Of a DNA stretch of 64,000 bases, positions 18,892-29,102 are shown in pieces. The notes beneath the pieces are model-generated. The model did no database searches, was not told the DNA's origin, and was given only the letters and a program-made list of their open reading frames with translations. Origin of the DNA: Rhizobium leguminosarum (lineage in GTDB: Bacteria; Pseudomonadota; Alphaproteobacteria; Rhizobiales; Rhizobiaceae); NCBI RefSeq assembly GCF_004123835.1, contig NZ_MZMU01000026.1:79925-143924 (forward strand), given 5' to 3'. The translations under genes and the position numbers were made by a program. Position 1 is the first letter of the stretch. Each line of letters begins with the position of its first letter.

Positions 18892-19596
18892 ATGAGCGAA
18901 TTTCGTCTCGCTTTTCCGGCCTGTGTCGTGGCCGGCAAGCATCGGCTGACGGCCGAAGATATAATACTGCTGCGCAAACATAGTTTTCCGGAGGGTATCC
19001 GGACATCCGACGATGTCGTGGCGATGTTGGCGCTCAACAATTCCTGCCCTGAAAAATGTGCCGACTGGAACGCTTTCTTCGTGGAGCAGCTCGCCGGTTT
19101 CATCGTCCATTACACCTATCCGCAGGGCTCGCTGGATGAAATTAACGTCGCCTGGATCATGCGCATGTTCACGACCGATGGTGTCGTCAACTCGGCGCTG
19201 GAACTCGAGCTCATTCTCCACGTCATGGAGATTTCGGCCGATGTCCCAGTCGAGTTGAGAGCGCTCGCCCTCGATCAGCTTCGCCTGGCGATCACCGACA
19301 ATATCGGTGGCTACAAGCTGTCGCGCGCCATCGATCGCCGGGGCATCACCCGCCAGGACATCGACTATGCGATGCGCATCTTCAGAAGCGTCGCCGAAGG
19401 CGGCACCATCCCGGTCTCGTCGGTCGAATACGGCGTTCTCCAGCAGATCGAGCAGGCAGCGCTGCGCGGCGCCAATCATCCGCAATGGGCGGGGATCATG
19501 GCTGCCGTCGAGCTGCGCGACTATGCCGAGCCGCGGCGCAGCCGCTGGCTGCGCATCGTCGACGAGGAACCCGTCGCAGAAGCTGCCGTCGCCTGA
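18892..19596 (+). CDS. Conserved hypothetical protein
   Basis: The 234-residue soluble protein has no signal peptide, membrane helix or domain I recognise. It looks mostly helical, with a central LELELILHVMEISADVP stretch. Codon use is typical of the chromosome, and it precedes pccA by 75 bases in the same direction, so the two could be cotranscribed, although the gap is large enough for a separate promoter. Confidence 0.6.
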   Translation: MSEFRLAFPACVVAGKHRLTAEDIILLRKHSFPEGIRTSDDVVAMLALNNSCPEKCADWNAFFVEQLAGFIVHYTYPQGSLDEINVAWIMRMFTTDGVVNSALELELILHVMEISADVPVELRALALDQLRLAITDNIGGYKLSRAIDRRGITRQDIDYAMRIFRSVAEGGTIPVSSVEYGVLQQIEQAALRGANHPQWAGIMAAVELRDYAEPRRSRWLRIVDEEPVAEAAVA

Positions 19597-19671
19597 CGCT
19601 CCGCAAGCCTGATTGTGCGTTCCGGTGTTTTGTGCGTAAAACTCCGGGATGCATTTCTGGGTGGAGTCTCG

Positions 19672-21693
19672 ATGTTCAAGAAAATCCTGATCGCGAATCG
19701 CGGCGAAATCGCCTGCCGTGTGATCAAGACTGCGCGCCGCATGGGCATTTTGACCGTCGCGGTCTATTCGGATGCGGATCGGGACGCGCTGCATGTCGAG
19801 ATGGCCGACGAGGCCGTTCATATCGGCCCGGCCGCGGCGTCGGAGAGTTATCTGGTTGCCGAAAAGATCATTGCCGCCTGCAAGGCAACCGGAGCCGAGG
19901 CTGTGCATCCCGGCTACGGCTTCCTGTCCGAACGCGCCTCCTTCTGCGCTGAACTGGAAAAGCAGGGCATCATCTTCATCGGCCCGAAGCCGAAAGCCAT
20001 CATGGCGATGGGCGATAAGATCGAATCGAAGAAATTCGCCAATGCCGCCGGTGTCTCCACCGTGCCCGGCCATCTCGGCATCATCGAGGATGCCGCCCAT
20101 GCGGAAGTGATATCAGGCGGGATCGGTTATCCCGTCATGATCAAGGCGTCGGCCGGCGGCGGCGGCAAGGGCATGCGCATTGCCTGGAACGAGGCGGAAG
20201 TGCGCGACGGCGTCGAGCGCGCCCGCTCGGAGGCGAAAAGCTCGTTCGGCGACGACCGCGTCTTCATCGAGAAGTTCGTGGTCGAGCCGCGCCATATCGA
20301 GATCCAGGTCCTGGCCGATGCGCATGGCAACGTCGTCTATCTCGGCGAGCGCGAATGCTCGATCCAGCGGCGGAACCAGAAGGTGGCGGAAGAGGCGCCG
20401 TCGCCCTTCCTCGACGAAGCGACCCGCAAGGCGATGGGCGAACAATCGGTGGCTCTGGCGAGAGCCGTCGATTACCAGAGCGCCGGCACCGTCGAATTCA
20501 TCGTCGACCGCGACCGCAATTTCTATTTCCTCGAAATGAACACCCGCCTGCAGGTCGAGCATCCCGTGACCGAACTCATCACCGGCATCGACCTCGTCGA
20601 GCAGATGATCCGTGTCGCAGCGGGAGAGCTCCTTCCCTTTGCCCAAGAGGATATCAGGCTTGACGGCTGGGCGGTCGAGAGCCGGCTCTATGCCGAGGAT
20701 CCCTATCGCAACTTCCTGCCCTCGATCGGCCGCCTGACGCGCTACCGGCCGCCGGCGGAAGGCAGGACCGGCAACGTCGTCGTCCGCAACGACACCGGCG
20801 TCTTCGAAGGCGCCGAGATCTCGATGTATTACGATCCGATGATCGCCAAGCTCTGCACCTGGGCGCCGACGCGGCTGGAAGCGATCGAGGCCATGGCCCA
20901 GGCGCTCGACGGCTTCGTCGTCGACGGCATCGAGCACAATGTTCCTTTCCTGTCGGCGCTGATGAAACATCCGCGCTGGCGCGAGGGACGGCTGTCGACC
21001 GGCTTCATCGCCGAGGAATATCCCGATGGTTTCGCGCCGATGAAACCGGACCCGGCGGAAGAGGCCGTGCTTGCCGGCATCGCCCTCTCCGCCTCGCTGA
21101 TCGAGACCAACCGCCGCGAACGTTTCGCCGATCGTCTGCGCGCCGCAGCGGGCGCGTTACGCGAAGATTGGGTGGTCAAGATCGGCGACAACCACGTCGC
21201 GGCAAGATTGCTCGACGACCTCGTCACCATTCCCTTCGATATGGACATGACGATCGAGGGGGCGATAGAGGGCGTGAGCCAGAATGTTGTCACCGATTGG
21301 AGACCGGGCGACCCAGTCTGGAGCGGCAAGGTCGGCGGTCGCGACATCACCGCGCAGATTCGCCCCGTTCTGAACGGCTTGCGTATCGACTGGCAGGGAC
21401 TTTCAGTGACGACCAAGGTCTTTTCGCCGCGTCATGCCGAGCTCGACAGGCTGATGCCGGTGAAACTGCCGCCCGATACTTCCAAGCTCCTGCTCTGCCC
21501 GATGCCCGGCCTCGTCGTCGCCATCGCAGTGGCCGAGGGCCAGGAGGTCAAGGCCGGTGAGACGCTTGCGATCGTTGAAGCGATGAAGATGGAAAACGTG
21601 CTGCGCGCCGACCGCGATCTGGTCGTCTCGAAGATCAATGCCGCGGCCGGCGAAAGCCTGGCCGTCGACGCCGTGATCATGGAATTTGCCTGA
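19672..21693 (+). CDS. pccA: Propionyl-CoA carboxylase alpha (biotin) subunit
   Basis: The 673-residue subunit carries biotin carboxylase (residues 1-445: KILIANRGEIACRV, the ATP loop KASAGGGGKGM, EMNTRLQVEHPVTE) and a C-terminal biotinyl domain with EAMKMEN. With PccB it carboxylates propionyl-CoA to methylmalonyl-CoA, the entry of odd-chain and branched-chain breakdown products to the TCA cycle. Acetyl- or methylcrotonyl-CoA specificity cannot be excluded from sequence. Start 19672 has GTGGAG upstream. The likely partner pccB is at 23964 on the opposite strand, not in the same operon. Confidence 0.88.
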   Translation: MFKKILIANRGEIACRVIKTARRMGILTVAVYSDADRDALHVEMADEAVHIGPAAASESYLVAEKIIAACKATGAEAVHPGYGFLSERASFCAELEKQGIIFIGPKPKAIMAMGDKIESKKFANAAGVSTVPGHLGIIEDAAHAEVISGGIGYPVMIKASAGGGGKGMRIAWNEAEVRDGVERARSEAKSSFGDDRVFIEKFVVEPRHIEIQVLADAHGNVVYLGERECSIQRRNQKVAEEAPSPFLDEATRKAMGEQSVALARAVDYQSAGTVEFIVDRDRNFYFLEMNTRLQVEHPVTELITGIDLVEQMIRVAAGELLPFAQEDIRLDGWAVESRLYAEDPYRNFLPSIGRLTRYRPPAEGRTGNVVVRNDTGVFEGAEISMYYDPMIAKLCTWAPTRLEAIEAMAQALDGFVVDGIEHNVPFLSALMKHPRWREGRLSTGFIAEEYPDGFAPMKPDPAEEAVLAGIALSASLIETNRRERFADRLRAAAGALREDWVVKIGDNHVAARLLDDLVTIPFDMDMTIEGAIEGVSQNVVTDWRPGDPVWSGKVGGRDITAQIRPVLNGLRIDWQGLSVTTKVFSPRHAELDRLMPVKLPPDTSKLLLCPMPGLVVAIAVAEGQEVKAGETLAIVEAMKMENVLRADRDLVVSKINAAAGESLAVDAVIMEFA

Positions 21694-21798
21694 GAGATAA
21701 GCCAGGCGGCCGGCTTCACGTCAGCGGGGCTTGCCGACCATGCCGAGCTCAGCCCGACAAGCAGCTGGGTACCGACAAAATCAGCAGGGAGATATCAA

Positions 21799-22383
21799 AT
21801 GGACGTCCGCGCCGCCGTTGCCGTTCAGGCAGGAAAACCACTGGAAGTGATGACCGTGCAGTTGGAGGAGCAGCGGGCCGGCGAAGTGCTGGTGGAGGTC
21901 AAGGCGACGGGGGCTGCTGCCACCTATAGGGTAGACCTCAGGAGTCTCGATGAACTTCCCGCGCGGGAGCTCTACGACCTCTTGAGAATGCGCGTCGATG
22001 TCTTCGTCGTCGAGCAGAACTGCCCCTACCCGGAACTTGACGGCAAGGATATCGATGCCTTACATCTGCGGCTGCTGGAAGGTGCCGAACTCCTGGGCGC
22101 GGCGCGAATCCTAAAACCGTATGAGCCACAGGATCCGTCGAAGATCGGCCGCGTTGTCGTCTCGCCTGATCATCGCGGCAAGCGGCTGGGCGATGTACTG
22201 ATGAGCGAGGCGATTGCCGCTTGCGAGCGGCTTTATCCGGAAAATCCCATTGCCTTGTCGGCACAGGCCCATTTGCGCCGGTTCTATGAATCTTTCGGTT
22301 TCATCGCGGTGTCAAAGGAATATCTGCAAGACGGCATTCCCCATATCGATATGGTCCGCCAGCGGGCCACGCAACCGGCATGA
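21799..22383 (+). CDS. ElaA-type GNAT acetyltransferase fused to a class III ADH N-terminus
   Basis: Residues 1-38 (MDVRAAVAVQAGKPLE to VKATG) are the start of glutathione-dependent formaldehyde dehydrogenase (class III alcohol dehydrogenase), in which VKATG is followed by the zinc-site ICHTD. Here the match ends exactly after VKATG and residues 42-194 are an ElaA-type GNAT protein (RVDLRSLDELPARELYDLLRMRVDVFVVEQNCPYPELDG; acetyl-CoA loop VSPDHRGKRLGDVLM). The ribosome site GGGAG and start belong to the dehydrogenase remnant. The frame is open throughout, so the GNAT may be made as a chimera. YaiI overlaps its end region (11-base gap). Confidence 0.8.
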   Translation: MDVRAAVAVQAGKPLEVMTVQLEEQRAGEVLVEVKATGAAATYRVDLRSLDELPARELYDLLRMRVDVFVVEQNCPYPELDGKDIDALHLRLLEGAELLGAARILKPYEPQDPSKIGRVVVSPDHRGKRLGDVLMSEAIAACERLYPENPIALSAQAHLRRFYESFGFIAVSKEYLQDGIPHIDMVRQRATQPA

Positions 22384-22393
22384 GGATATTGCC

Positions 22394-22861
22394 ATGATCT
22401 ACGTCGACGCCGATGCCTGCCCGGTGAAGCCGGAAATCCTGAAGGTCGCGGAACGGCACGGCCTCGAGGTCACCTTCGTTGCCAATTCCGGCCTACGCCC
22501 CTCGCGCGATCCGATGATCCACAACGTCATCGTCTCCAACGCCTTCGACGCCGCCGACAACTGGATCGCCGAACGCGCCGGCGCGGGCGATGTCGTCGTC
22601 ACCGCCGATGTGCCGCTCGCCGTGCGCTGTGTCGCGACCGGCGCCTTCGTCAGCGGCCCCACAGGGCGCGTCTTCGACGAGACCAATATCGGCATGGCGA
22701 GCGCCATGCGCGATCTCGGCGCGCATTTGCGCGAAACCGGCGAGAGCAAGGGCTACAACGCCGCCTTCAGCCCGAAGGACCGCTCACGCTTCCTCGAAAC
22801 CTTCGATCGCCTCTGCCGCCGCGCCAAAAGCCTTGCCGCGGAGGCTGGCGGGCAGCCGTGA
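22394..22861 (+). CDS. YaiI/YqxD family protein (DUF188)
   Basis: The 155-residue protein matches the YaiI family over its whole length: MIYVDADACPVKPEI, FVANSGLRP, VVVTADVPLAVRCV, GRVFDETNI. The Asp-rich pattern belongs to the PIN-like nuclease fold, but no activity is established. Its ATG lies 10 bases after the GNAT stop, with TGAGGATAT as the ribosome site overlapping that stop, so the two are likely cotranscribed. Confidence 0.88.
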   Translation: MIYVDADACPVKPEILKVAERHGLEVTFVANSGLRPSRDPMIHNVIVSNAFDAADNWIAERAGAGDVVVTADVPLAVRCVATGAFVSGPTGRVFDETNIGMASAMRDLGAHLRETGESKGYNAAFSPKDRSRFLETFDRLCRRAKSLAAEAGGQP

Positions 22862-22878
22862 TGCAGCAACTACGGGTG

Positions 22879-22921
22879 CTACAGCGTCCTTTGCACGTCT
22901 AAAAGACGCGCGGCGCTGTAG
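22879..22921. repeat. CGCGCGTC-type rhizobial hairpin repeat
   Basis: CTACAGCG (22879-22886) pairs with CGCTGTAG (22914-22921), with nested GCACGTCT/AGACGCGC. It is the reverse of the element at 29434 and separates yaiI from the riboswitch-controlled exporter gene. Confidence 0.7.
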
Positions 22922-22999
22922 GCCGCAAGAAGCGGGTGGCATGGCAGCCATGCCGATTCCTACCTTGAAGTCGGCCGTTTCCTCACGCATATAGGCGTT

Positions 23000-23055
23000 A
23001 TCGCAGACGACTGCGGCATCCTCTGGGATGCAACTGTCGCGGGGACGGCCTCGCT
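23000..23055 (+). promoter_or_regulatory. Guanidine-II riboswitch (mini-ykkC)
   Basis: Two small hairpins each carry the diagnostic ACGR tetraloop. P1 is CGCAG-ACGA-CTGCG (23002-23015) and P2 is GCGGGG-ACGG-CCTCGC (23039-23054), separated by 23 nt. P2 ends 8 nt before the AAGGAG ribosome site (23063-23068) of the SMR exporter. This is the known layout of guanidine-II riboswitches, which pair the hairpin loops on binding guanidinium and expose the ribosome site. Confidence 0.82.
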
Positions 23056-23074
23056 CTTGAACAAGGAGAGTCGC

Positions 23075-23389
23075 ATGGCCTGGTTTCTGCTTTTTCTCGC
23101 CGGTCTTTTCGAATGTGGCTGGGCGATCGGCCTTAAATATACCGAGGGTTTCACACGGCCGCTGCCGACGGCGCTGACCGTCATATCCATGGTGGTCAGC
23201 ATCGTGCTGCTCGGCCTGGCGGTGAAGCATCTGCCGATCGGCACCGCCTATGCGGTCTGGACCGGCATCGGCACGGTCGGCACGGTCTTTCTCGGCATCT
23301 GGCTGCTTGGCGATGAGGCAAGTGTCTCCCGCCTTGCCTGCATCACGCTGATCGTCGCCGGCATCGCCGGCCTCAAGCTTACCGCCTGA
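23075..23389 (+). CDS. gdx: SMR family guanidinium exporter (Gdx/SugE)
   Basis: The 104-residue protein has four membrane helices and the SMR active glutamate Glu13 in FECGWAIGLKYTEGF, with the Gdx-type second motif LPIGTAYAVWTGIG. Gdx exporters exchange guanidinium for protons as antiparallel dimers. The upstream guanidine-II riboswitch supports this specificity over the quaternary-ammonium Qac subtype. AAGGAG is 6 bases before ATG 23075. A strong stem-loop follows. Confidence 0.88.
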   Translation: MAWFLLFLAGLFECGWAIGLKYTEGFTRPLPTALTVISMVVSIVLLGLAVKHLPIGTAYAVWTGIGTVGTVFLGIWLLGDEASVSRLACITLIVAGIAGLKLTA

Positions 23390-23398
23390 TATGAGATC

Positions 23399-23421
23399 GA
23401 GGGGCGTCGCCGACGCCCCTC
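23399..23421. terminator. Bidirectional stem-loop between gdx and doxX
   Basis: GAGGGGCGTC (23399-23408) pairs perfectly with GACGCCCCTC (23412-23421) over a 3-nt loop, placed between convergent genes. Confidence 0.7.
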
Positions 23422-23431
23422 AGTGTATCGT

Positions 23432-23824
23432 TCAGGCTGTCTTGCGGTTATCGACGGCAAAAGCGCCAGGACCGGAGAAGAACAGATAGAGGAAGACGAA
23501 GCAGAACAGGATCGCGGCGTCGCCCTGGTTGACGGCCGGGAAGAAGCTGTTCGGGGCGTGCGCCATAAAATAGGCGACGGCCATTTGGCCTGCCAGCAGA
23601 AAGGCGACCGGACGCGTCAGCAGGCCGACGAGAATGAGGATGCCGCCGATCAGCTCGAGCAGGGCCGCGAACAGCATCAGCGGCGGCAGTGGGCCGGCCA
23701 TCTGCGCAGCAGGGAAAGCGAAAAGCTTCATCGTGCCGTGTTCGATGAACAGCAGCGCGGTGATGATCCTGAGAGCAGCCAGCCCATAGGGCTGATAGGC
23801 GGAAAGACGGTCGAAAGTCGACAT
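23432..23824 (-). CDS. DoxX family membrane protein
   Basis: The 130-residue protein has four membrane helices and the DoxX pattern (LRIITALLFIEHGTMKLFAFP, LLELIGGILILVGLLTRPVAFLLAGQMAVAYF). Members are linked to thiosulfate:quinone oxidoreductase or to oxidative-stress membrane complexes, but many small ones, such as this, have no known role. It is a single gene on the minus strand. Confidence 0.85.
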   Translation of the reverse strand: MSTFDRLSAYQPYGLAALRIITALLFIEHGTMKLFAFPAAQMAGPLPPLMLFAALLELIGGILILVGLLTRPVAFLLAGQMAVAYFMAHAPNSFFPAVNQGDAAILFCFVFLYLFFSGPGAFAVDNRKTA

Positions 23825-23963
23825 TTAAACCCCTCTTTAAAAAGATACAGCCGAGCGTTAGCCTGTCCTCCGCAAGGATTGAACACACGGATCGCTGACG
23901 GCCGTTCACTTTTTCGACAGCAGCTAAACACTTGAGCGCACAGTTTTATTCATGGGCCGGCTA

Positions 23964-25496
<1,533 letters not shown>

Positions 25497-25545
25497 GCGA
25501 TCTCCCTCGCCGCTGCGGCGGCAATCCGGCGGTTAGAGCGTCGCG

Positions 25546-26004
25546 CTATTGAGCGCGCCCGCTGAGTGAGAAAACCGAGCGTATCCTTGCGGCAGCGTCC
25601 TCAGCTAGGATCTCGTCTGCAAGCTTGGGATCGGCAGCGATACTGGTGACGTCGAAGGCGCTGACGGCGATGACCGAGCCGTCCTCGACCGAGGCCGCGT
25701 CGATGCTGATCTTGGCGACATTCCGGTCCTTCTGGAAGCCGAGGCCCTTCTGGACGGAAACCACGCGGATCGTCAGCACCACCCGCGGCAGCACTGTGTC
25801 GCGCACGGTGGCGTTGATCGCCGCGTTGACGCGGTCGTTGATGCCGGAAAGCAGCTCGGCCGGCATGTTCGGACCCGAGAGAACGACGGCACTGCGCACA
25901 TCATAGACCGGGGCCGCCGGCTTGGTGGCCGAGAGGCTGCCGCAGGCCGTGAGCGCGACACAGACGAGTGTCGCCCGGCAAAAACACGACCTCAGCCAAT
26001 TCAT
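25546..26004 (-). CDS. Conserved hypothetical lipoprotein
   Basis: The 152-residue protein starts with a signal peptide and lipobox LTACGSL, so it is probably anchored in the membrane through Cys. The mature part (YDVRSAVVLSGPNMPAELLSGINDRVNAAINATV) is of a rhizobial family with no function known to me. I start at 26004 because the next in-frame start at 26055 puts 17 polar residues before the signal peptide. Confidence 0.65.
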   Translation of the reverse strand: MNWLRSCFCRATLVCVALTACGSLSATKPAAPVYDVRSAVVLSGPNMPAELLSGINDRVNAAINATVRDTVLPRVVLTIRVVSVQKGLGFQKDRNVAKISIDAASVEDGSVIAVSAFDVTSIAADPKLADEILAEDAAARIRSVFSLSGRAQ

Positions 26005-26071
26005 TGCAAAATCCCGCACCACCCCGTTGGAGTCGCAGACTTCGTCATAATGCATTGGAAGGCAATATGTT

Positions 26072-26857
26072 TCAGGCGCTTAGGGCGAAAAAAACATCCG
26101 CTGCGGCTTTGAACTCGGCAAAGCGCTTGGCCCGCCGCTGCTCGGCCTCCTCGTCATTGCCCCAATGCTCGATCGTCCAATCCTCGTCGAGGTGGGCAAG
26201 CGACCAAGCCTCCTCCAGCGTCACCCGGCCCTCGGCGAAGGCAAGCGCCAGGATTGCCGAGCCGGTCAGCGTGGTGACTGTGTGGAGGGCGGCAAGCGCC
26301 ATCGGGCTATCATATCTCGCGAGCGTAACGGCGAAGGCGGCAATCGCCTCGCGCGGCTGTTCATGAGGCATCACTCCTTCGACGAGGATGAAGCGGGCGC
26401 CGAGATCGGTCGCCGCCCAGTCGATCACGGGATCCCAGTGCTCGGCCTGGCGCTCGACCAGCAGTTCCGGCTCTTCGGCGCGGTAGCAGATCAGGTCGCT
26501 GGATGAAAAACGCAATATATCCTCGAAGATCGCCTGCGCGTTGGCGGCAACGCCGTCGAGTGCGGTGTTGACCAGCCGGGTCACCGGCATGCTCACGGGA
26601 TTGATCTCCTCGCCCTGCGCCTGCCATTCGGCGGCGACAAGCCGCGCCAGCGCTTCGGTTGGTACTGCGAGAACTTGGCGCGCCGGCGTGCGCACCATCT
26701 TGCCGTCGAGCGTGATCGCAAAACCACCCTCGTGCTCGGCAACCGAGACTTCGGTATAGAAGCGCTTCGGCAGCGGCTTCTTCATCTGGATCTGCGCACG
26801 GCGGATGGGATCGGGATGGCTCAGGCCTTCGGAAAGGTCGTTCAGCAGATCGCGCAT
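26072..26857 (-). CDS. ATP12 family chaperone for F1-ATPase alpha subunit
   Basis: The 261-residue protein matches ATP12 (PF07542) through KRFYTEVSVAEHEGGFAITLDGKMVRTPARQ and DLICYRAEEPELLVERQ...WDP. Mitochondrial Atp12 binds the F1 alpha subunit; bacterial family members are assumed to do likewise. The first start at 26857 is used; the family start could be later (MKKPLPKRFY). It sits 9 bases after the HAD gene, so the two are in one operon. Confidence 0.88.
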   Translation of the reverse strand: MRDLLNDLSEGLSHPDPIRRAQIQMKKPLPKRFYTEVSVAEHEGGFAITLDGKMVRTPARQVLAVPTEALARLVAAEWQAQGEEINPVSMPVTRLVNTALDGVAANAQAIFEDILRFSSSDLICYRAEEPELLVERQAEHWDPVIDWAATDLGARFILVEGVMPHEQPREAIAAFAVTLARYDSPMALAALHTVTTLTGSAILALAFAEGRVTLEEAWSLAHLDEDWTIEHWGNDEEAEQRRAKRFAEFKAAADVFFALSA

Positions 26858-26866
26858 GGGCTCACC

Positions 26867-27520
26867 TCAGGAAAAATGACGCAATATCTCGTTCGGATGG
26901 TAGGCGATCGCATCAGCGCCGTTGGCGATCAGCTCATCCACGCTGGCATAGCCCCAGGCAACGCCGATCGCCTTGGCCCCGGCAGCCTTTGCCATCTGCA
27001 TATCGTAAACCGCATCGCCGATGACAATGGTGTTGGCAGCATTCATGCCGGTTTCGTCGCAGCATTCCGTCACCATGGCCGGATGCGGTTTGGAGGGGCA
27101 ATCGTCGGCGGTGCGTGCGACGATGAAATGCGCGTCGAAACCATGTGTCTCCATCACCAGCTTGAGCCCGCGCCTGGATTTGCCCGTCACCGCGCCGATC
27201 AGCAGGTCATCGCGTCCGCTGATCGCGTCGATCATCTCGCGAATGCCGGGAAACAGCGGCTCCTTGTAGTCGAGATCCTGACGCACGATCGAGAACAGCG
27301 ATTTGTAATGCGCCGTCATGTCGATGTCTTCCTGCTCCACATGCGGCTTGCCCTGCATGCGGGCGATCGCAATATCCAGAGACAGGCCGATAATGGCCTT
27401 GGTGTCTTCAAATCGCGGTTCCGGCTTGCCGAACTTGTCGAAGGTCCTGCGCATGGTTTCGTGGATCAGCGCGGCACTGTCCACCAGCGTGCCGTCGCAA
27501 TCGAAAAGGGCAAGTTTCAT
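26867..27520 (-). CDS. HAD family hydrolase, phosphoglycolate-phosphatase-like
   Basis: The 217-residue protein is a HAD-IA phosphatase: nucleophile motif LALFDCDGTLVDS (Asp8, Asp10), cap domain from about 15 to 85, motif II GAVTGKSRRG, lysine in SKPHP and acid pair GDAVYD. The substrate is not fixed by sequence; phosphoglycolate or phosphorylated sugars are typical. Its start overlaps the stop of the pseudouridine synthase gene by four bases (ATGA). Confidence 0.87.
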   Translation of the reverse strand: MKLALFDCDGTLVDSAALIHETMRRTFDKFGKPEPRFEDTKAIIGLSLDIAIARMQGKPHVEQEDIDMTAHYKSLFSIVRQDLDYKEPLFPGIREMIDAISGRDDLLIGAVTGKSRRGLKLVMETHGFDAHFIVARTADDCPSKPHPAMVTECCDETGMNAANTIVIGDAVYDMQMAKAAGAKAIGVAWGYASVDELIANGADAIAYHPNEILRHFS

Positions 27521-28509
27521 TCGGCGTCCCTTTCAGCGCCGGCAAGGTCGAGACCGAGAAGGTTCCAGGTCTGCACCATATGCGCCGGCAGCGGCGCGCT
27601 GACGCGCAGGCGCCCGCCGGAGGGGTGCGGGATGTCGATGTGACGCGCGTGCAGATGCAGCTTCTTCTGAACGCCGCCTGGAAAATCCCAATTCGGATCG
27701 TCGTCGAAATATTTTGGATCGCCGATGATCGGGTGGCCGATATGCAGGGCATGGACGCGCAGCTGATGGGTACGGCCGGTATAGGGCTCCATCTCCAGCC
27801 ATGCGAGGTTCTGTGCCGCCGTCTCCAGCACGCGGTAGAAGGAAATCGCATGGTCGGCGCCGTCCTCGCCGTGCTTGGCGATGCGCATGCGGTCACCGTC
27901 GGCGGTCGGCTCTTTGACGAGCCAGGTCGAGATCTTGTCCTCGTGCCTGCGTGGCACGCCCTTGACCAGCGCCCAGTAGGTCTTCTTGGTATCGCGCTCG
28001 CGAAAGGCCGCCGTCAGCTTCTGCGCCGCGCCGCGGGTGCGGGCGATGACGAGAACACCAGATGTGTCGCGGTCGAGACGGTGTACAAGCCGCGGCTTCT
28101 CGCCCTTCGGGCTGGTCCAGGCTTCCAGCATCTGGTCGATATGCCTGGCCACACCGGAACCGCCCTGCACCGCAAGGCCGGGTGGCTTGTTGAGCACGAT
28201 CACCTTTTCGTCTTCGTGCAGCACCATGCGCGACAAGAGTTCGAAATCCGTCGAATGCTTGAGATCCTTGCCGGCGATCGGTCCGGATTTCAGCTTCGCA
28301 TCGACATCCATCGGCGGCACGCGCACCGTTTGACCGGGCTGCACGCGCGCATCCGACTTGACACGTCCACCGTCGACGCGCACCTGACCGGAGCGCAGGA
28401 GCTTCTGCAGCGGGCCGAAGCCGAGCCCCGGAAAGTGCACCTTGAACCAGCGATCGAGCCGCATGCCGGCTTCGTCGGGTTCAACCTTGATATGTTCTAT
28501 GCCAGCCAT
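27517..28509 (-). CDS. RluA/RluC family pseudouridine synthase
   Basis: The 330-residue protein has an N-terminal S4 RNA-binding domain (residues 1-75) and a synthase core with catalytic Asp in RLVHRLDRDTSG and the C-terminal GRTHQLRVHALHIGHPIIGDP motif. It makes pseudouridine in rRNA (RluC modifies 23S positions); the exact target is unknown. Start 28509 (MAGIEHIKV) is the S4 start. It leads a tight run with the HAD and ATP12 genes. Confidence 0.88.
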   Translation of the reverse strand: MAGIEHIKVEPDEAGMRLDRWFKVHFPGLGFGPLQKLLRSGQVRVDGGRVKSDARVQPGQTVRVPPMDVDAKLKSGPIAGKDLKHSTDFELLSRMVLHEDEKVIVLNKPPGLAVQGGSGVARHIDQMLEAWTSPKGEKPRLVHRLDRDTSGVLVIARTRGAAQKLTAAFRERDTKKTYWALVKGVPRRHEDKISTWLVKEPTADGDRMRIAKHGEDGADHAISFYRVLETAAQNLAWLEMEPYTGRTHQLRVHALHIGHPIIGDPKYFDDDPNWDFPGGVQKKLHLHARHIDIPHPSGGRLRVSAPLPAHMVQTWNLLGLDLAGAERDAE

Positions 28510-28565
28510 AAGAAATCTTTCGGAAATTGCAGCGCGGGCCAAGCCGGCGTTCTTGCCGCAGCCTT

Positions 28566-28603
28566 TAGAGCATTTTCACGCAAAACGGAAACCGGAAAAG
28601 AAA
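28566..28603. repeat. Short rhizobial repeat remnant
   Basis: TTAGAGCATTTTCACGCAAAA is close to the start of the element at 63768. It separates crcB from the pseudouridine synthase gene. Confidence 0.4.
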
Positions 28604-28981
28604 TCAGGCCAAAGCGCGCATGACGGCAAGCCCGGCGATGACGGCCGCCATCGAAAATCCGACGCTCGCCGCGATGTAAATGCCGCCGGCGACAGCCTCG
28701 CCGCGTTCGAATAGCGAGATGGCATCCAGCGAGAAGGCAGAGAAGGTGGTGAAGCCGCCGAGGAAGCCGGTGATCAAGAGGAGGCGCAGCTCCACCGAGG
28801 CGTTGAATTTCCGCGCGATCAGCTCGGCGAAGACGCCGATGACGAAACAGCCGACGACATTGACGGCGAGCGTGCCCCAGGGAAATGCCGGACCCATGAG
28901 TCTCAGCGCCCACTGGCCGACATAATATCTGAGAAGAGAACCGATAGCGCCGCCGAAGGCGACGAGAAGAGCCTGGATCAT
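28604..28981 (-). CDS. crcB: Fluoride exporter CrcB
   Basis: The 125-residue protein has four membrane helices with family motifs GGAIGSLLRYYVG, WGTLAVNVVGCFVIG and GFLGGFTTFSAFS. CrcB/Fluc channels release fluoride. I looked for the fluoride riboswitch upstream and do not see it. It is upstream of the pseudouridine synthase on the minus strand, 94 bases apart, separated by a repeat remnant. Confidence 0.92.
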   Translation of the reverse strand: MIQALLVAFGGAIGSLLRYYVGQWALRLMGPAFPWGTLAVNVVGCFVIGVFAELIARKFNASVELRLLLITGFLGGFTTFSAFSLDAISLFERGEAVAGGIYIAASVGFSMAAVIAGLAVMRALA

Positions 28982-29102
28982 CAGCCGGATTTATCGCAAC
29001 TCCGCAGCGATTCCAATCGGGAGGAAATGAATTCTTACCATCCGGTAAAATGCCGATGATTTTTTTATAATGGCGCCAAGGTCGTACCGATACGCTGACG
29101 AC

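Noticed and set aside
28982..29090. Possible fluoride riboswitch upstream of crcB
   Set aside because: The conserved GGNGATGG core and the pseudoknot are not found on the minus strand here.
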